DNA of 64,000 nt, taken from positions 2,108,001-2,172,000 of the forward strand of contig NZ_CP034142.1 in assembly GCF_003994855.1 (NCBI RefSeq). The letters are read 5' to 3'. This stretch comes from Marinobacter sp. NP-4(2019). GTDB lineage: Bacteria; Pseudomonadota; Gammaproteobacteria; Pseudomonadales; Oleiphilaceae. The notes beneath the pieces were generated by a model. That model was given only the letters and a program-made list of their open reading frames with translations, had not been told where the DNA came from and did no database searches. Below, piece after piece: positions 26,441-35,138 of this stretch. Numbering within the stretch: position 1 is the stretch's first letter; every line of letters begins with the position of its first letter. A program made the position numbers and the translations under genes.

Positions 26441-26770
26441 ATGTTAGTCCAACAACGCCCATCATTCTTGGTAAAAGAGAATCAGCAATATGCCGGAACT
26501 GGCGGCTTGAGCGAAAATAACGCCCAGGCCCGTTTTGTTCCAGCCTTCAAAGATTCCTATACCGGCCAGGTAGAAATATCCCGATATCGCGACGGTCGTC
26601 CTGCACCATTTCATTTGATTGATGGATTGCCTGATGAATGGATAATCGATAGGGACTTGACGGGAAATGTTGTCGGACTCAAAGCCACGGTCGTTGCGGG
26701 ATTTGTCCGTTTGGGGCGCTTCTTTACGCGCCAGGAAGCCTCGGAGTTTATGGAGCAACTGACGTCCTGA
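26441..26770 (+). CDS. Hypothetical small soluble protein
   Basis: A 109-residue protein that I do not recognise. It starts MLVQQRPSFLVKENQQY, contains a beta-rich middle (FKDSYTGQVEISRYRDG, IDGLPDEWIIDRDLTGN) and ends in a short helix (RLGRFFTRQEASEFMEQL). The composition is ordinary and codon use matches the neighbours, so it is probably a real gene. It is convergent with the LtrA gene, with 12 bp between the stops. The 270-bp region upstream holds the methyltransferase terminator and its promoter. Confidence 0.6.
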   Translation: MLVQQRPSFLVKENQQYAGTGGLSENNAQARFVPAFKDSYTGQVEISRYRDGRPAPFHLIDGLPDEWIIDRDLTGNVVGLKATVVAGFVRLGRFFTRQEASEFMEQLTS

Positions 26771-26782
26771 GGCGATAAATGG

Positions 26783-27967
26783 TCAGCCTTCTTTCTCACA
26801 TTCAAGCTGCATGACAGTCGCAAGCATCAGCAGTATCAAAAGAATCCCTCCTCCCAGGACCAGTCCTGACAGATGCAGTGCGATTGCCAGGTAACCGATC
26901 ACCATCAGCAAGGCTGTTGCAACACCGTAGACCCACGGGACCCGCTGGGCCATGACCCTGAAAAAGACCATGCCGCCGACCAGGTACAGGGTCGGACCTG
27001 CAATGGCAATGATGACCGCCGGTAAATGCACTGCGGCGGTCGGGTGTGCGACGATTTCTTCAATCGCAACAGCCATCGTAATGGCGCCACACACCATAAT
27101 CCCGTGGGCGTAAGCCAGGCCAGCGCGGGCAAGGCGTGTGTGATCGGATGCACTGGAGAAGCGGCGTTCGCCGGTTTCAGTGGCATGCACGAAATACAGC
27201 CACCACAGTGACACGATCATCAAAAACCCAAGGACGGCGGCCAATACCGTGGCCGGTGTCAGTGTTTGATGTGAGAGTAATCCGCCCAGCAACAGGATCG
27301 ACTCACCAAGGGCAATAATAAATACCTGCTGATTTCGTTCCAGGAGGTGAAGGCCGCGCAAGGGCCAGGTTGCCATAGGCGTTGCCCCCAGCCTGGGCAG
27401 CCAAAAGCCGAAATAAGGCGCGGCGTAATCCACCAGGACGGCGATGACCCAGAGTATCAGGCGGCATTCCGCGAAGGCCGCTCCGGCAATCCAGAATACG
27501 GAGGAGAGGGCGCTCCACAGCCCGAGCTGTGCATAGTTACGCCCCATGCGCGAGCCGCGGAAGACCAGCGCCATATAGAATGCCCGCAACAACGCCATGA
27601 CAACGTAAGCCCCAACGAACAGGCCGGCTTTCGCGGTGAAGGCTGATGGCATGGCGATCGCCATCGCCAGTGCGCAGGCCATCAGCGCTATCATCAGGAT
27701 GCGCCCGCTCAGGTGGTCGGGGTTGACCCAGTTCGTTGCCCATGCGGTGTAGTTCCAGGACCACCAGACCGCAGCGAACAGGGTGAACGCTTCCAGTGCG
27801 CCAATGGCGGTCTGGTGGGCGAGAAGGTAATGGGACAGCTGGATGATGGAAAATACATAGACCAGGTCGAAGAACAACTCCATGTTGGTGACATGGGGTG
27901 CCTCTTCACCCTCAAGTTTCCTCAATGCCCCGGTGGGTACAATCCAATGAAGGAAAGATGGTGTCAT
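26783..27967 (-). CDS. LtrA (low temperature requirement A) family membrane protein
   Basis: A 394-residue membrane protein with about ten or eleven hydrophobic helices. The family hallmark is the N-terminal ELFFDLVYVFSIIQLSHYL, and later ERNQQVFIIALGESILLLGG, where the ALGE motif is conserved. LtrA was found in Listeria as needed for growth in the cold, but its biochemical role is still open. It is the last gene of a likely operon SDR-small membrane protein-LtrA (gaps of 61 and 27 bp), which suggests a link to a small-molecule reaction or to membrane adaptation. Confidence 0.9.
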   Translation of the reverse strand: MTPSFLHWIVPTGALRKLEGEEAPHVTNMELFFDLVYVFSIIQLSHYLLAHQTAIGALEAFTLFAAVWWSWNYTAWATNWVNPDHLSGRILMIALMACALAMAIAMPSAFTAKAGLFVGAYVVMALLRAFYMALVFRGSRMGRNYAQLGLWSALSSVFWIAGAAFAECRLILWVIAVLVDYAAPYFGFWLPRLGATPMATWPLRGLHLLERNQQVFIIALGESILLLGGLLSHQTLTPATVLAAVLGFLMIVSLWWLYFVHATETGERRFSSASDHTRLARAGLAYAHGIMVCGAITMAVAIEEIVAHPTAAVHLPAVIIAIAGPTLYLVGGMVFFRVMAQRVPWVYGVATALLMVIGYLAIALHLSGLVLGGGILLILLMLATVMQLECEKEG

Positions 27968-27994
27968 AGCAATGCCTGAACCGGGTCAATCAAC

Positions 27995-28246
27995 TCAGAA
28001 CTTTCTCGCAACAAGCACCGCAGTGGCTGCAGGCAGGCCGAATACGAGAATGAAGATGGGTAGCTCCGCCATGAAGGAATAGCCGGCGTGATAAATGCCA
28101 ACGCCCATATTGAGCGCTGAAAATCCAAACCAGACCAGCAGGTAAAGTGGCAGTATCGGTTTGAACGCACGGTCCATGGATCTTGCGCCAAAGACCATCA
28201 GTGCCAGTAGTAGAAAACCACCCAGAATGACAAGCAAGGTGTGCAT
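27995..28246 (-). CDS. Small three-helix membrane protein
   Basis: An 83-residue hydrophobic protein with three helices (LLVILGGFLLLALMVFG, LYLLVWFGFSALNMGVGI, LPIFILVFGLPAATAVLVA). I know this as a recurring hypothetical protein type in proteobacteria but have no function for it. It sits between the SDR and LtrA genes in the same direction with short gaps and should be co-transcribed with them. Confidence 0.75.
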   Translation of the reverse strand: MHTLLVILGGFLLLALMVFGARSMDRAFKPILPLYLLVWFGFSALNMGVGIYHAGYSFMAELPIFILVFGLPAATAVLVARKF

Positions 28247-28307
28247 TCTGTGCCCTCATTAGTCACCAAGGAGGAGGCGGTAATCCCGCCTCCATTTGTT
28301 TGCATGG

Positions 28308-29081
28308 TTATTTGGTAGTGTAGCCGCCATTCACCAATATGGTCTGACCCGTCATCCACCAGCCTTCGGACACCATAAACCGGATATAGGGGACAATATC
28401 CTCGATTTCCGTCAGCCCGGACTTGCTGAAAGGCGAAAGGGCGGCCGCCGTTTTGTGGTAAGCCACCGCTTCATCACTCTCTGCCGGGTAGAAAAACGGC
28501 GTGTCCATCGGGCCAGGGCCAATGGCAGTCACTGAAATGCCGCGCTCACCAAATTCCTTGGAGGCGGCGCGGGTGAAGTGTTCAACCGGGGCTTTCAGAC
28601 CGGCGTAAGCGGAGTAGAAGGGCGTGTACGCGCCGAGTAGGGAAGTCACAATGGTGCAGACCTTCCCGTTGTCGTTGAGTGACTTGCCCGCCTCCTTCAG
28701 GAAGAAGAACGCCGATTTTGCGTTTATGGCGCTCATGGTGTCGTATTCCTGTTCGCTTATTTCCACCATGGGCTTCTTCAGGACCATCCCGACGGTGTTG
28801 ATGGCAATATCCGGCTTGCCCAGTGCCGCCTCGGTATCCGCAAACAGCTTTTCGACATTATCTGCTTTCGTAAGATCCTGCTGGAAAATCGCGGCTTCCG
28901 TTCCTGCCGCCCGAATGGCCGACGCCACTTCCTCTGCGGCAGGTTTGGTTGAATCACTGTTGTAATGGATGGCGATGGCCTTCGCCCCGTGAGTGGCCAG
29001 ATCCCGTGCCAGGAGCCCTCCAAGGTTCTTGGCGCCACCCGCAATCAAAACCACTTTGCCTTGAATACTGTTTCTGGACAT
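28308..29081 (-). CDS. Short-chain dehydrogenase/reductase
   Basis: A 257-residue SDR. The cofactor motif is VLIAGGAKNLGGLLARDLA (about residues 11-29; a TGxxxGxG variant), followed by the NAG-like INTVGMV and the active-site Tyr-Lys pair in FYSAYAGLKAPVEHF (about 153-160). Ser is in VTSLLG. The second fingerprint is PGPMDTPFF. The ATG at 29081 gives the standard SDR N-terminus; the upstream in-frame start adds nothing family-like. The substrate is unknown. It is divergent from a LysR gene whose likely operator lies at 29161-29181, so this operon is probably LysR-regulated. Confidence 0.88.
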   Translation of the reverse strand: MSRNSIQGKVVLIAGGAKNLGGLLARDLATHGAKAIAIHYNSDSTKPAAEEVASAIRAAGTEAAIFQQDLTKADNVEKLFADTEAALGKPDIAINTVGMVLKKPMVEISEQEYDTMSAINAKSAFFFLKEAGKSLNDNGKVCTIVTSLLGAYTPFYSAYAGLKAPVEHFTRAASKEFGERGISVTAIGPGPMDTPFFYPAESDEAVAYHKTAAALSPFSKSGLTEIEDIVPYIRFMVSEGWWMTGQTILVNGGYTTK

Positions 29082-29160
29082 TGCCTTTCTCCTTTCCGTG
29101 TTGCATTCGAGAGGCGGGACTTCCCGCCGGGTTCGCAATCAGGCTAGGCTGTATGCAGAT

Positions 29161-29181
29161 CTGAATAAATAAGGTATTCAG
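29161..29181. promoter_or_regulatory. Candidate LysR operator (inverted repeat)
   Basis: CTGAATA and TATTCAG form a perfect 7-bp dyad with a 7-base spacer in the 137-bp region between the divergent SDR and LysR genes. The spacing and AT-rich centre suit a LysR recognition site (T-N11-A class). Confidence 0.55.
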
Positions 29182-29218
29182 AACAGCAGATGTCGAGAAA
29201 ATCGAACAATGGAGCGGC

Positions 29219-30133
29219 ATGGACAGAATTCGCCAGGTACAGATTTTCATTCAGGTGATGGAGAGCGGGAATTTTACGCGAGCGGCTCATGCGTTAAAGA
29301 TTCCACGGTCGACCGTTTCCACAACGATTCAGGCCCTGGAGGACCGGTTGGGGGCCCAACTCCTGCAGCGCACTACACGTCAAGTTACCCCGACCCAGGA
29401 CGGGGTACAGTTTCTTGAAGCTGCCCGTTCGCTGGTTGATACCTACGAGGAAACTGAGTCGATGTTTCGCCATGAACCGCAGCAGGCAGAAGGGCGGTTA
29501 CACGTGGATATCCCGAGTCGGATTGGGCGTCGAATCGTGATTCCGGCCCTTCCTGAATTCCTGGAACAAAATCCGCTTGTCCAGCTTGAGTTCAGCATGA
29601 ATGACCGGATCATCAATATGCTGACTGAAGGTGTGGATTGCGTTATTCGAGTGGGACATTTGCCTGACTCGGAACTGGTTTGCAGGAAACTGGGGGATCT
29701 TGAAGTCATCAACTGTGCCAGTCCGGCGTATTTATCGAAGTACGGAATGCCAAAATCGTTGGGCGATCTCGTGGAACACATACTCGTAAATTACTCGGCC
29801 AGTCTGCCGGCATTGGCAGCGGAATGGGAGTATCTGGATGGTGGGCGAGAGCGGGTCGTAAAGATGAAAAGCAAAATCACAGTGGATAACGCGGAGGCTT
29901 ATATCGCCAGCGCAACGGCCGGCATGGGCATTATCCAGATCCCGAGGTTTGACGTTGAGCAATCCCTTGAAGACGGAACACTTGTCCAGATACTGGACGC
30001 CTACAAAGCGCCTTCGATGCCAATTTCCCTGCTGTATCCAAGCCGCCGAAATCTACCGTTGCGGGTTAGAGTGTTCCAGAAATGGGTAACTGATCTGCTT
30101 TCAGTCCATGGGGTATGGACAGATTCTAGATGA
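29219..30133 (+). CDS. LysR-family regulator divergent from the SDR-LtrA operon
   Basis: A 304-residue LysR protein of the CrgA-like group. The winged helix is at residues 1-60 (MDRIRQVQIFIQVMESGNF, ALKIPRSTVSTTIQALEDRL). The effector domain follows (GRLHVDIPSRIGRRIVIP, GVDCVIRVGHLPDSELVCRK, ATAGMGIIQIPRF). The CrgA-like subgroup often controls neighbouring oxidoreductases in response to small aromatic or quinone-like compounds. Here the divergent target is the SDR-membrane protein-LtrA operon. The stop codon lies inside a large terminator hairpin. Confidence 0.9.
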   Translation: MDRIRQVQIFIQVMESGNFTRAAHALKIPRSTVSTTIQALEDRLGAQLLQRTTRQVTPTQDGVQFLEAARSLVDTYEETESMFRHEPQQAEGRLHVDIPSRIGRRIVIPALPEFLEQNPLVQLEFSMNDRIINMLTEGVDCVIRVGHLPDSELVCRKLGDLEVINCASPAYLSKYGMPKSLGDLVEHILVNYSASLPALAAEWEYLDGGRERVVKMKSKITVDNAEAYIASATAGMGIIQIPRFDVEQSLEDGTLVQILDAYKAPSMPISLLYPSRRNLPLRVRVFQKWVTDLLSVHGVWTDSR

Positions 30134-30168
30134 ATGAGACTGAAGCACTTCAGCCCATTCATCTAGAA
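30124..30168. terminator. Bidirectional terminator between LysR and purU
   Basis: TTCTAGATGAATG pairs perfectly with CATTCATCTAGAA (13 bp), and CTGAAG/CTTCAG pairs inside it. The LysR stop codon is part of the left arm. The hairpin serves the convergent LysR and purU genes. Confidence 0.72.
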
Positions 30169-30199
30169 CCAGTTTGCTACCAGGCATCACTAAACGCTC

Positions 30200-31066
30200 T
30201 CAGTCCGGAAACACAACGGTCCGGTTACCGTGCAGGAACACCCTTTTTTCAATGTGATAGCGTACAGCCTTGGCCAGGGTCTGGCTTTCGACGTCCTGGC
30301 CTTTCGCCACCAGATCTTCCGGATAATGGCTGTGATCCACCGCCTGCACGCCCTGGGTAATGATGGGGCCTTCATCCAGGTCATCATTCACGTAATGCGC
30401 CGTTGCACCCACCAGCTTGACGCCCTTGGCCCAGGCCTGGTGGTAGGGTTTGGCGCCCTTGAAGCCTGGCAGCAACGAATGGTGGATGTTGATCGCCCAG
30501 CCGTCGAGCCGGGCAGCCATCTCCGGAGAGAGCACCTGCATGTAGCGGGCCAGCACAACCAGTTCGCATTTGTACTCGTTGATCAACTCCCACACCTTCG
30601 CTTCCTGCTCTGACTTGGTTTCCGGGGTGACTGGCAGGTGGAAGTACGGAATACCATGCCAATCCGCCAACGATTGAAGGTCCGGGTGGTTGGAAATGAT
30701 GAGAGGAATATCGATCGCCAATTCGCCTGTACGGTATCGGTACAGCAGATCGTTCAGGCAATGATCGTATTTCGAGACCATGATGGCGACACGGGTCTGG
30801 TGTTCGGGCTCCGTCAGCTGCCACTGCATGTCGAACCTCGCTGCACGGGGTTCGAGGATCTCGCGGATTTGCTGCAGGGAGGCTTCGCCCCCCAGCGGCC
30901 GGAACTCCACACGAATGCTGAAACTTCCCGTGGCCTTGTCGTCGAACGAGTTCAACGCCACGATGTAGTTCTCGCTTTCGACCAGACTGCGGGTGACGGC
31001 ATCGACGGTACCCAGACGGCTCGGACATTGAGCCGTCAGGATCCAGAGTTTCTCTTTAACGCCCAT
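30200..31066 (-). CDS. purU: Formyltetrahydrofolate deformylase
   Basis: A 288-residue PurU. The N-terminal ACT domain (WILTAQCPSRLGTVDAVTR, about residues 7-85) is followed by a formyltransferase fold with the catalytic residues in the NIHHSLLPGFKGAKPYHQAW segment (Asn and His) and in DDLDEGPIITQ (Asp). It hydrolyses 10-formyl-tetrahydrofolate to formate and tetrahydrofolate. As the last gene of the soxBDAG operon it would drain the one-carbon units loaded onto folate by sarcosine oxidase, and the formate would go to the formate dehydrogenase at 58-63 kb. It starts 12 bp after soxG. Confidence 0.95.
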   Translation of the reverse strand: MGVKEKLWILTAQCPSRLGTVDAVTRSLVESENYIVALNSFDDKATGSFSIRVEFRPLGGEASLQQIREILEPRAARFDMQWQLTEPEHQTRVAIMVSKYDHCLNDLLYRYRTGELAIDIPLIISNHPDLQSLADWHGIPYFHLPVTPETKSEQEAKVWELINEYKCELVVLARYMQVLSPEMAARLDGWAINIHHSLLPGFKGAKPYHQAWAKGVKLVGATAHYVNDDLDEGPIITQGVQAVDHSHYPEDLVAKGQDVESQTLAKAVRYHIEKRVFLHGNRTVVFPD

Positions 31067-31077
31067 TGACTATACCC

Positions 31078-31797
31078 TCAGTTTTCAACCGGGCTCGCCT
31101 GGAGTCGAGCGGCACGGTTTTTGGTGGCGCCCTGAGTGGGTTGCTCCAGGCTCAGGCGGTATTCCTGGCTTGCGTCAACCAGCCAGCGCCAGACGTAGTC
31201 CGCGAAACTGCGGCGCACTACCAGTTCCCACTCGTCGTCGCCGACACGGCGGATGGTTGCCTGGGATTTGCCCAGTACCGTGGTCACCACCTTGCCGACC
31301 GGGAAGTTACGGTCGTGCACGTCGTAGGGGCAGCTCTTCATCAGTACCGAGCGGGCGCTGGGGCCGGCCAACCGCACCAGCGTCTGGCCACCGCCGACGT
31401 TAATCACCGCATAGTGGCCGTCAAGTTGCTCGCGCAGCGCCATTTCCATGGCCAATGCCTGATCGCCCGGGCCCGTTAGCAGCCATTCGTCGGGCGCGAT
31501 CCAGCTGAGGGCCCAATCGCCGTTCTGGTTGCTCTGCAACGCCTCCGGTAGCTCAAGCCCGGTGGCGGCCTCGACGCCCTTGGCGAAGGCGGCATTGCTG
31601 GCATCTCCCCGCAGGGCCAGATGGGTCTTCAGGTCAGCCTCCCAGAGGTGAACGCCCGGGTTCTCCGGTGTTGTCCTGGGCGCGTTTTTCACCTGGTGCG
31701 CCAGCGGGCTGCGCGCAGGAATCCCGGTCTCTGGCAACTGCTCCATGATGGCTACCTGGGTCGACACAAGGACCGCCTTGTTGATTGCTTCAGACAT
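31078..31797 (-). CDS. soxG: Sarcosine oxidase gamma subunit
   Basis: A 239-residue protein of the heterotetrameric sarcosine oxidase gamma family, which resembles half of a GcvT/folate-binding fold (WIAPDEWLLTGPG, GHYAVINVGGGQTLVRLAGP, YVWRWLVDASQEYRL). It completes the SoxBDAG complex that oxidises sarcosine to glycine, with the methyl group going to tetrahydrofolate and electrons to O2. The ATG at 31797, with GGAGCG before it, overlaps the soxA stop by 8 bp, showing translational coupling. Confidence 0.9.
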   Translation of the reverse strand: MSEAINKAVLVSTQVAIMEQLPETGIPARSPLAHQVKNAPRTTPENPGVHLWEADLKTHLALRGDASNAAFAKGVEAATGLELPEALQSNQNGDWALSWIAPDEWLLTGPGDQALAMEMALREQLDGHYAVINVGGGQTLVRLAGPSARSVLMKSCPYDVHDRNFPVGKVVTTVLGKSQATIRRVGDDEWELVVRRSFADYVWRWLVDASQEYRLSLEQPTQGATKNRAARLQASPVEN

Positions 31798-34700
31798 TTT
31801 GACGCTCCCCTTTCGGATCCAAAAAGATAGTGCTACAGATTTCCGCTTCGACAACCCGACCGTCGACCAATGGGTAGTAGACGGTGTCGCCCATTCGCTT
31901 ATGGCCGTTCTTGATCACGCCCATGGCAATGGAGCGACCAAGGTTGGCGCTGTAATAGCTGGAGGTGACGTGCCCCAACATCGGTACCGGTTTCGGATGA
32001 TTGGGGTTGTCCACGGCCTGGGCTCCCTCGGGCAATACAATGCTCGGGTCCTTGGTTTTCAGGCCGACCAGTTGCTTGCGGTTTTCCCGCACGCAGTCTT
32101 CCCGCTTCATACCACGCTTGCCAATGAAGCTGAATGGCTTGTCCTCCTTCACGGCCCAGCTCATGCCGAGGTCGTAGGGATGAACGGAACCGTCGGTGTC
32201 CTGACCGGCGATGATGAAGCCTTTTTCGGCGCGCAGAATATGCATGGTCTCGGTGCCGTAAGGCGTCAGGTCGTACTTGGCGCCATGCTCGAACAGCTTT
32301 TCCCAGACGTACAGGCCGTAGTTCGCCTGTACGTTGATCTCATAGGACAGTTCACCGGTGAAGGAGATACGGAACACCCGGGCCGGTACGCCCGCCACCG
32401 TACCCTCGCGCCAGTCCATGAACTTGAAGCTGTCCTTGTCCAGATCAATGTCATCAGTCAGTTCGGACAACAGCTTGCGGGCGTTTGGCCCGGCAATGGT
32501 CATGGTCGCCCAGTGGTCGGTCACGGTGTTCATATAGACTTCCAGTTCCGGCCACTCGGTCTGGTGATAGAACTCCAGCCACTCGAGTACGCCAGCGGCG
32601 CCGCCAGTGGTGGTGGTCATCAGGAAGTGGTCCTCGGCCAGGCAGGAGGTAACCCCGTCGTCGAACACCATGCCGTCTTCTTTACACATCAGGCCATAGC
32701 GGCATTTCCCCACCGCGAGCTTCGCCCAGGCGTTGGTGTAGATGCGGCCAATGAACTCGCGGGCATCCTTGCCCTGAATGTCGATCTTGCCCAGGGTCGA
32801 GGCGTCGAGGATGCCCACACTGGTGCGTGTTGCCAGGCATTCCCGATCAAGCGCCTGTTGCATGGTTTCGTTCGGCTTGGGGAAATACCAGGGGCGTTTC
32901 CATTGGCCGACGTCCTCGAACAGGGCGCCATGCTCGACGTGCCATTCGTGCATGGCGGAGTAGCGCTTGGGCTCGAACAGGTCGTTACAGTGGCGTCCGG
33001 CGATCGCGCCGAAAGTCACTGGCGTATAGTTCGGCCGGAAAATGGTGGTACCGGTTTCCGGAATCGACTGGTTCAGGGACTTGGCGGCAACGGCCATGCC
33101 GTTGATGTTACCGAGCTTGCCCTGATCGGTGCCGAAGCCCATCGCCGTGTATCGCTTCACGTGCTCGATGGATTCAAAGCCCTCGCGGGTCGCCAGCTCG
33201 ATACCAGCGGCGGTCACGTCGGTCTGGAAATCGACGAACTGTTTCGGTGCCCGGCTGTTGGGTTTATGGTGCGGCACACAGAACAGTGCCATGGGACGGG
33301 TTTCCGGTCGGGTCCTGACCGACGGTGTAGCGGCCGGTTCCGCCTCAAAGCCGGCATTCGTGGCCGCTTCGGCGCCAATACGGGCGCCGTCGGCAAGGCA
33401 TCCGGCCAGGGAAAAGCAACCGGTCACGGCACCGGCCGTGAGTTGCTTCTGAACGGTCTTACCCGGCACGAAGCCTATGACCTCGTCATCCCAGACCGGG
33501 CGGCTGCCGGTATGGCAGGACAGATGAAGCGCCGGGCTCCAGCCACCGGAACTGGCCAGGGTGTCGCAACTCAGTACTTCGTCTTTACCAGTGAGCTTGG
33601 TGCCGTCAGTACTCAGGCCGGCGACCACCGCACCTGTCACACGCGTCTTACCCCGAGCATCAATGACGGCCTGGCCCTTCAGTATCCTGATGCCGCGTCG
33701 GTTAGCCTCGTCCTGCCAGGCGCCGTCGACATAGGCACGGGTGTCGACAATGGCGACGACTTCCCGCCCGGCATCCTGCCAGTCGAAGGCCGTGCGATAG
33801 GCGTTGTCGTTGGTGGTCATTAGCACCAGCCGTTGGCCGGGTGCCACGGCGTAGCGGTTGATGTAGGTCGACACCGCTGAAGCCAGCATGCAGCCGGGCA
33901 GGTCATTGTTGCCATAGACCAACGGCCGCTCATGAGCGCCCGTGGCCAGCACCACCCACTTGGCACGCACCCGGTGCAGGCGTTGGCGCGACCGGTTAGC
34001 CGGGGCACGGTCGCCCAGGTGATCGGTACGACGCTCATGAATGGTCAGGAAGTTGTGGTCGTGGTAGCCGTTGACGGTGGCGCGGGGCAGCAGCAGGACA
34101 TTGTCATACCCCGACAGTTCCTCCAGAGTATCCCGTACCCAGTCGCCGGCAGGTTTGCCATCCAGGGTATCGCGGCCGTCGAGCAACGAGCCCCCCATCT
34201 CTGCCTGTTCGTCGGCGAGAATCACACGTGCTCCGGAGCGGGCAGCGGACAGGGCTGCCGAAAGCCCGGCGGGCCCGGCCCCGACGATCAGCACATCGGC
34301 ATGCTGATTCAGGTGGTCGTAAGTGTCGACATCCGGATCGCGCGGCGAACGGCCAAGGCCGGCAGCCTTGCGGATGTACTTCTCATAGGTTTCCCAGGCG
34401 GCCTGGGGAAACATGAATGTCTTGTAGTAGAAGCCGGGGGGCAGCATGCGGCCGAGGATGGAGCCGAAAACGCCCAGGAAATCGAACTTCAGGTTTGGCC
34501 AGCCGCTGGTGGGCTGGCTGACCAGCCCATCAAACAATTCCTGCTGGGTGGCGCGGACGTTCGGTACCTGGGTGGCTTCAGTGGCCCCGAGCTGGAATAC
34601 CGCGTTTGGTTCCTCGGCGCCAGCGGCGACGATGCCGCGAGGGCGACTGTACTTGAAGCTGCGGCCGATCACATCGACCCCATTGGCGAGTAACGCCGAG

Positions 34701-34810
34701 GCCAGAGTATCACCGGAAAAGCCCTTGTAACGTTGGCCGTTGAATTCAAAGGTCAGGTGCTTGCTGCGGTCGATTCGGCCGCCATGGTCGAGACGGTTAG
34801 GTTGTGTCAT
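31790..34810 (-). CDS. soxA: Sarcosine oxidase alpha subunit
   Basis: A 1006-residue subunit. The N-terminus (HLTFEFNGQRYKGFSGDTLA) is a ferredoxin-like beta-grasp fold, followed by a Rossmann NAD site (VLIVGAGPAGLSAALSAARS, about residue 170) and a second one (WVVLATGAHERPLVYGN). The C-terminal 400 residues form a GcvT-like folate-binding half (SVGILDASTLGKIDIQG, YEINVQANYGLYVWEKLF). The alpha subunit holds NAD and the tetrahydrofolate site that takes the methyl group as 5,10-methylene-THF. The ATG at 34810 matches the family start. The gene follows soxD by 11 bp. Confidence 0.96.
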   Translation of the reverse strand: MTQPNRLDHGGRIDRSKHLTFEFNGQRYKGFSGDTLASALLANGVDVIGRSFKYSRPRGIVAAGAEEPNAVFQLGATEATQVPNVRATQQELFDGLVSQPTSGWPNLKFDFLGVFGSILGRMLPPGFYYKTFMFPQAAWETYEKYIRKAAGLGRSPRDPDVDTYDHLNQHADVLIVGAGPAGLSAALSAARSGARVILADEQAEMGGSLLDGRDTLDGKPAGDWVRDTLEELSGYDNVLLLPRATVNGYHDHNFLTIHERRTDHLGDRAPANRSRQRLHRVRAKWVVLATGAHERPLVYGNNDLPGCMLASAVSTYINRYAVAPGQRLVLMTTNDNAYRTAFDWQDAGREVVAIVDTRAYVDGAWQDEANRRGIRILKGQAVIDARGKTRVTGAVVAGLSTDGTKLTGKDEVLSCDTLASSGGWSPALHLSCHTGSRPVWDDEVIGFVPGKTVQKQLTAGAVTGCFSLAGCLADGARIGAEAATNAGFEAEPAATPSVRTRPETRPMALFCVPHHKPNSRAPKQFVDFQTDVTAAGIELATREGFESIEHVKRYTAMGFGTDQGKLGNINGMAVAAKSLNQSIPETGTTIFRPNYTPVTFGAIAGRHCNDLFEPKRYSAMHEWHVEHGALFEDVGQWKRPWYFPKPNETMQQALDRECLATRTSVGILDASTLGKIDIQGKDAREFIGRIYTNAWAKLAVGKCRYGLMCKEDGMVFDDGVTSCLAEDHFLMTTTTGGAAGVLEWLEFYHQTEWPELEVYMNTVTDHWATMTIAGPNARKLLSELTDDIDLDKDSFKFMDWREGTVAGVPARVFRISFTGELSYEINVQANYGLYVWEKLFEHGAKYDLTPYGTETMHILRAEKGFIIAGQDTDGSVHPYDLGMSWAVKEDKPFSFIGKRGMKREDCVRENRKQLVGLKTKDPSIVLPEGAQAVDNPNHPKPVPMLGHVTSSYYSANLGRSIAMGVIKNGHKRMGDTVYYPLVDGRVVEAEICSTIFLDPKGERQNV

Positions 34811-34821
34811 GTCGTCGCCTC

Positions 34822-35124
34822 TCAGGACTGCTGCTTGTCGGTGAATTGGGTAACGCGCGGTGCGTCGCCCATCTTGTAGGTTTCCAGGATCTCGTAGCTC
34901 TGGGTGTCGCGTGTGGCGTTGAAAAACTTGCGACAACCGACGGCATGAACCCAGATCTCGTGGTGTAGGCCGCGCGGGTTGTCGCGGAAGTAGATGTAAT
35001 CTCCCCACTCCTCGTCACTGCAGGCGTCCGGATCGGCCGGGCGCGACAGATGGGCCTGGCCCTTGGGGTGGAATTCCTCTTCTTCGCGGTGTTCGCCACA
35101 ATAGGGGCAATAAATGTAAAACAT
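34822..35124 (-). CDS. soxD: Sarcosine oxidase delta subunit
   Basis: A 100-residue zinc-binding subunit. The ligand set is seen in YCPYCGEHREEEEF (Cys-x2-Cys), an early His/Asp-rich stretch (SRPADPDACSDEEWGDYIY) and HHEIWVHAVGCRKFF. It stabilises the SoxBDAG complex and carries no flavin. A strong GGAGGA site precedes the ATG. It starts 14 bp after the soxB stop. Confidence 0.95.
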   Translation of the reverse strand: MFYIYCPYCGEHREEEEFHPKGQAHLSRPADPDACSDEEWGDYIYFRDNPRGLHHEIWVHAVGCRKFFNATRDTQSYEILETYKMGDAPRVTQFTDKQQS

Positions 35125-35138
35125 GGGATTGTCCTCCG

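Noticed and set aside
31745..33823. A 692-codon plus-strand frame opposite soxA
   Set aside because: Low-complexity Gly/Val/His-rich translation typical of antisense frames; soxA is fully supported.
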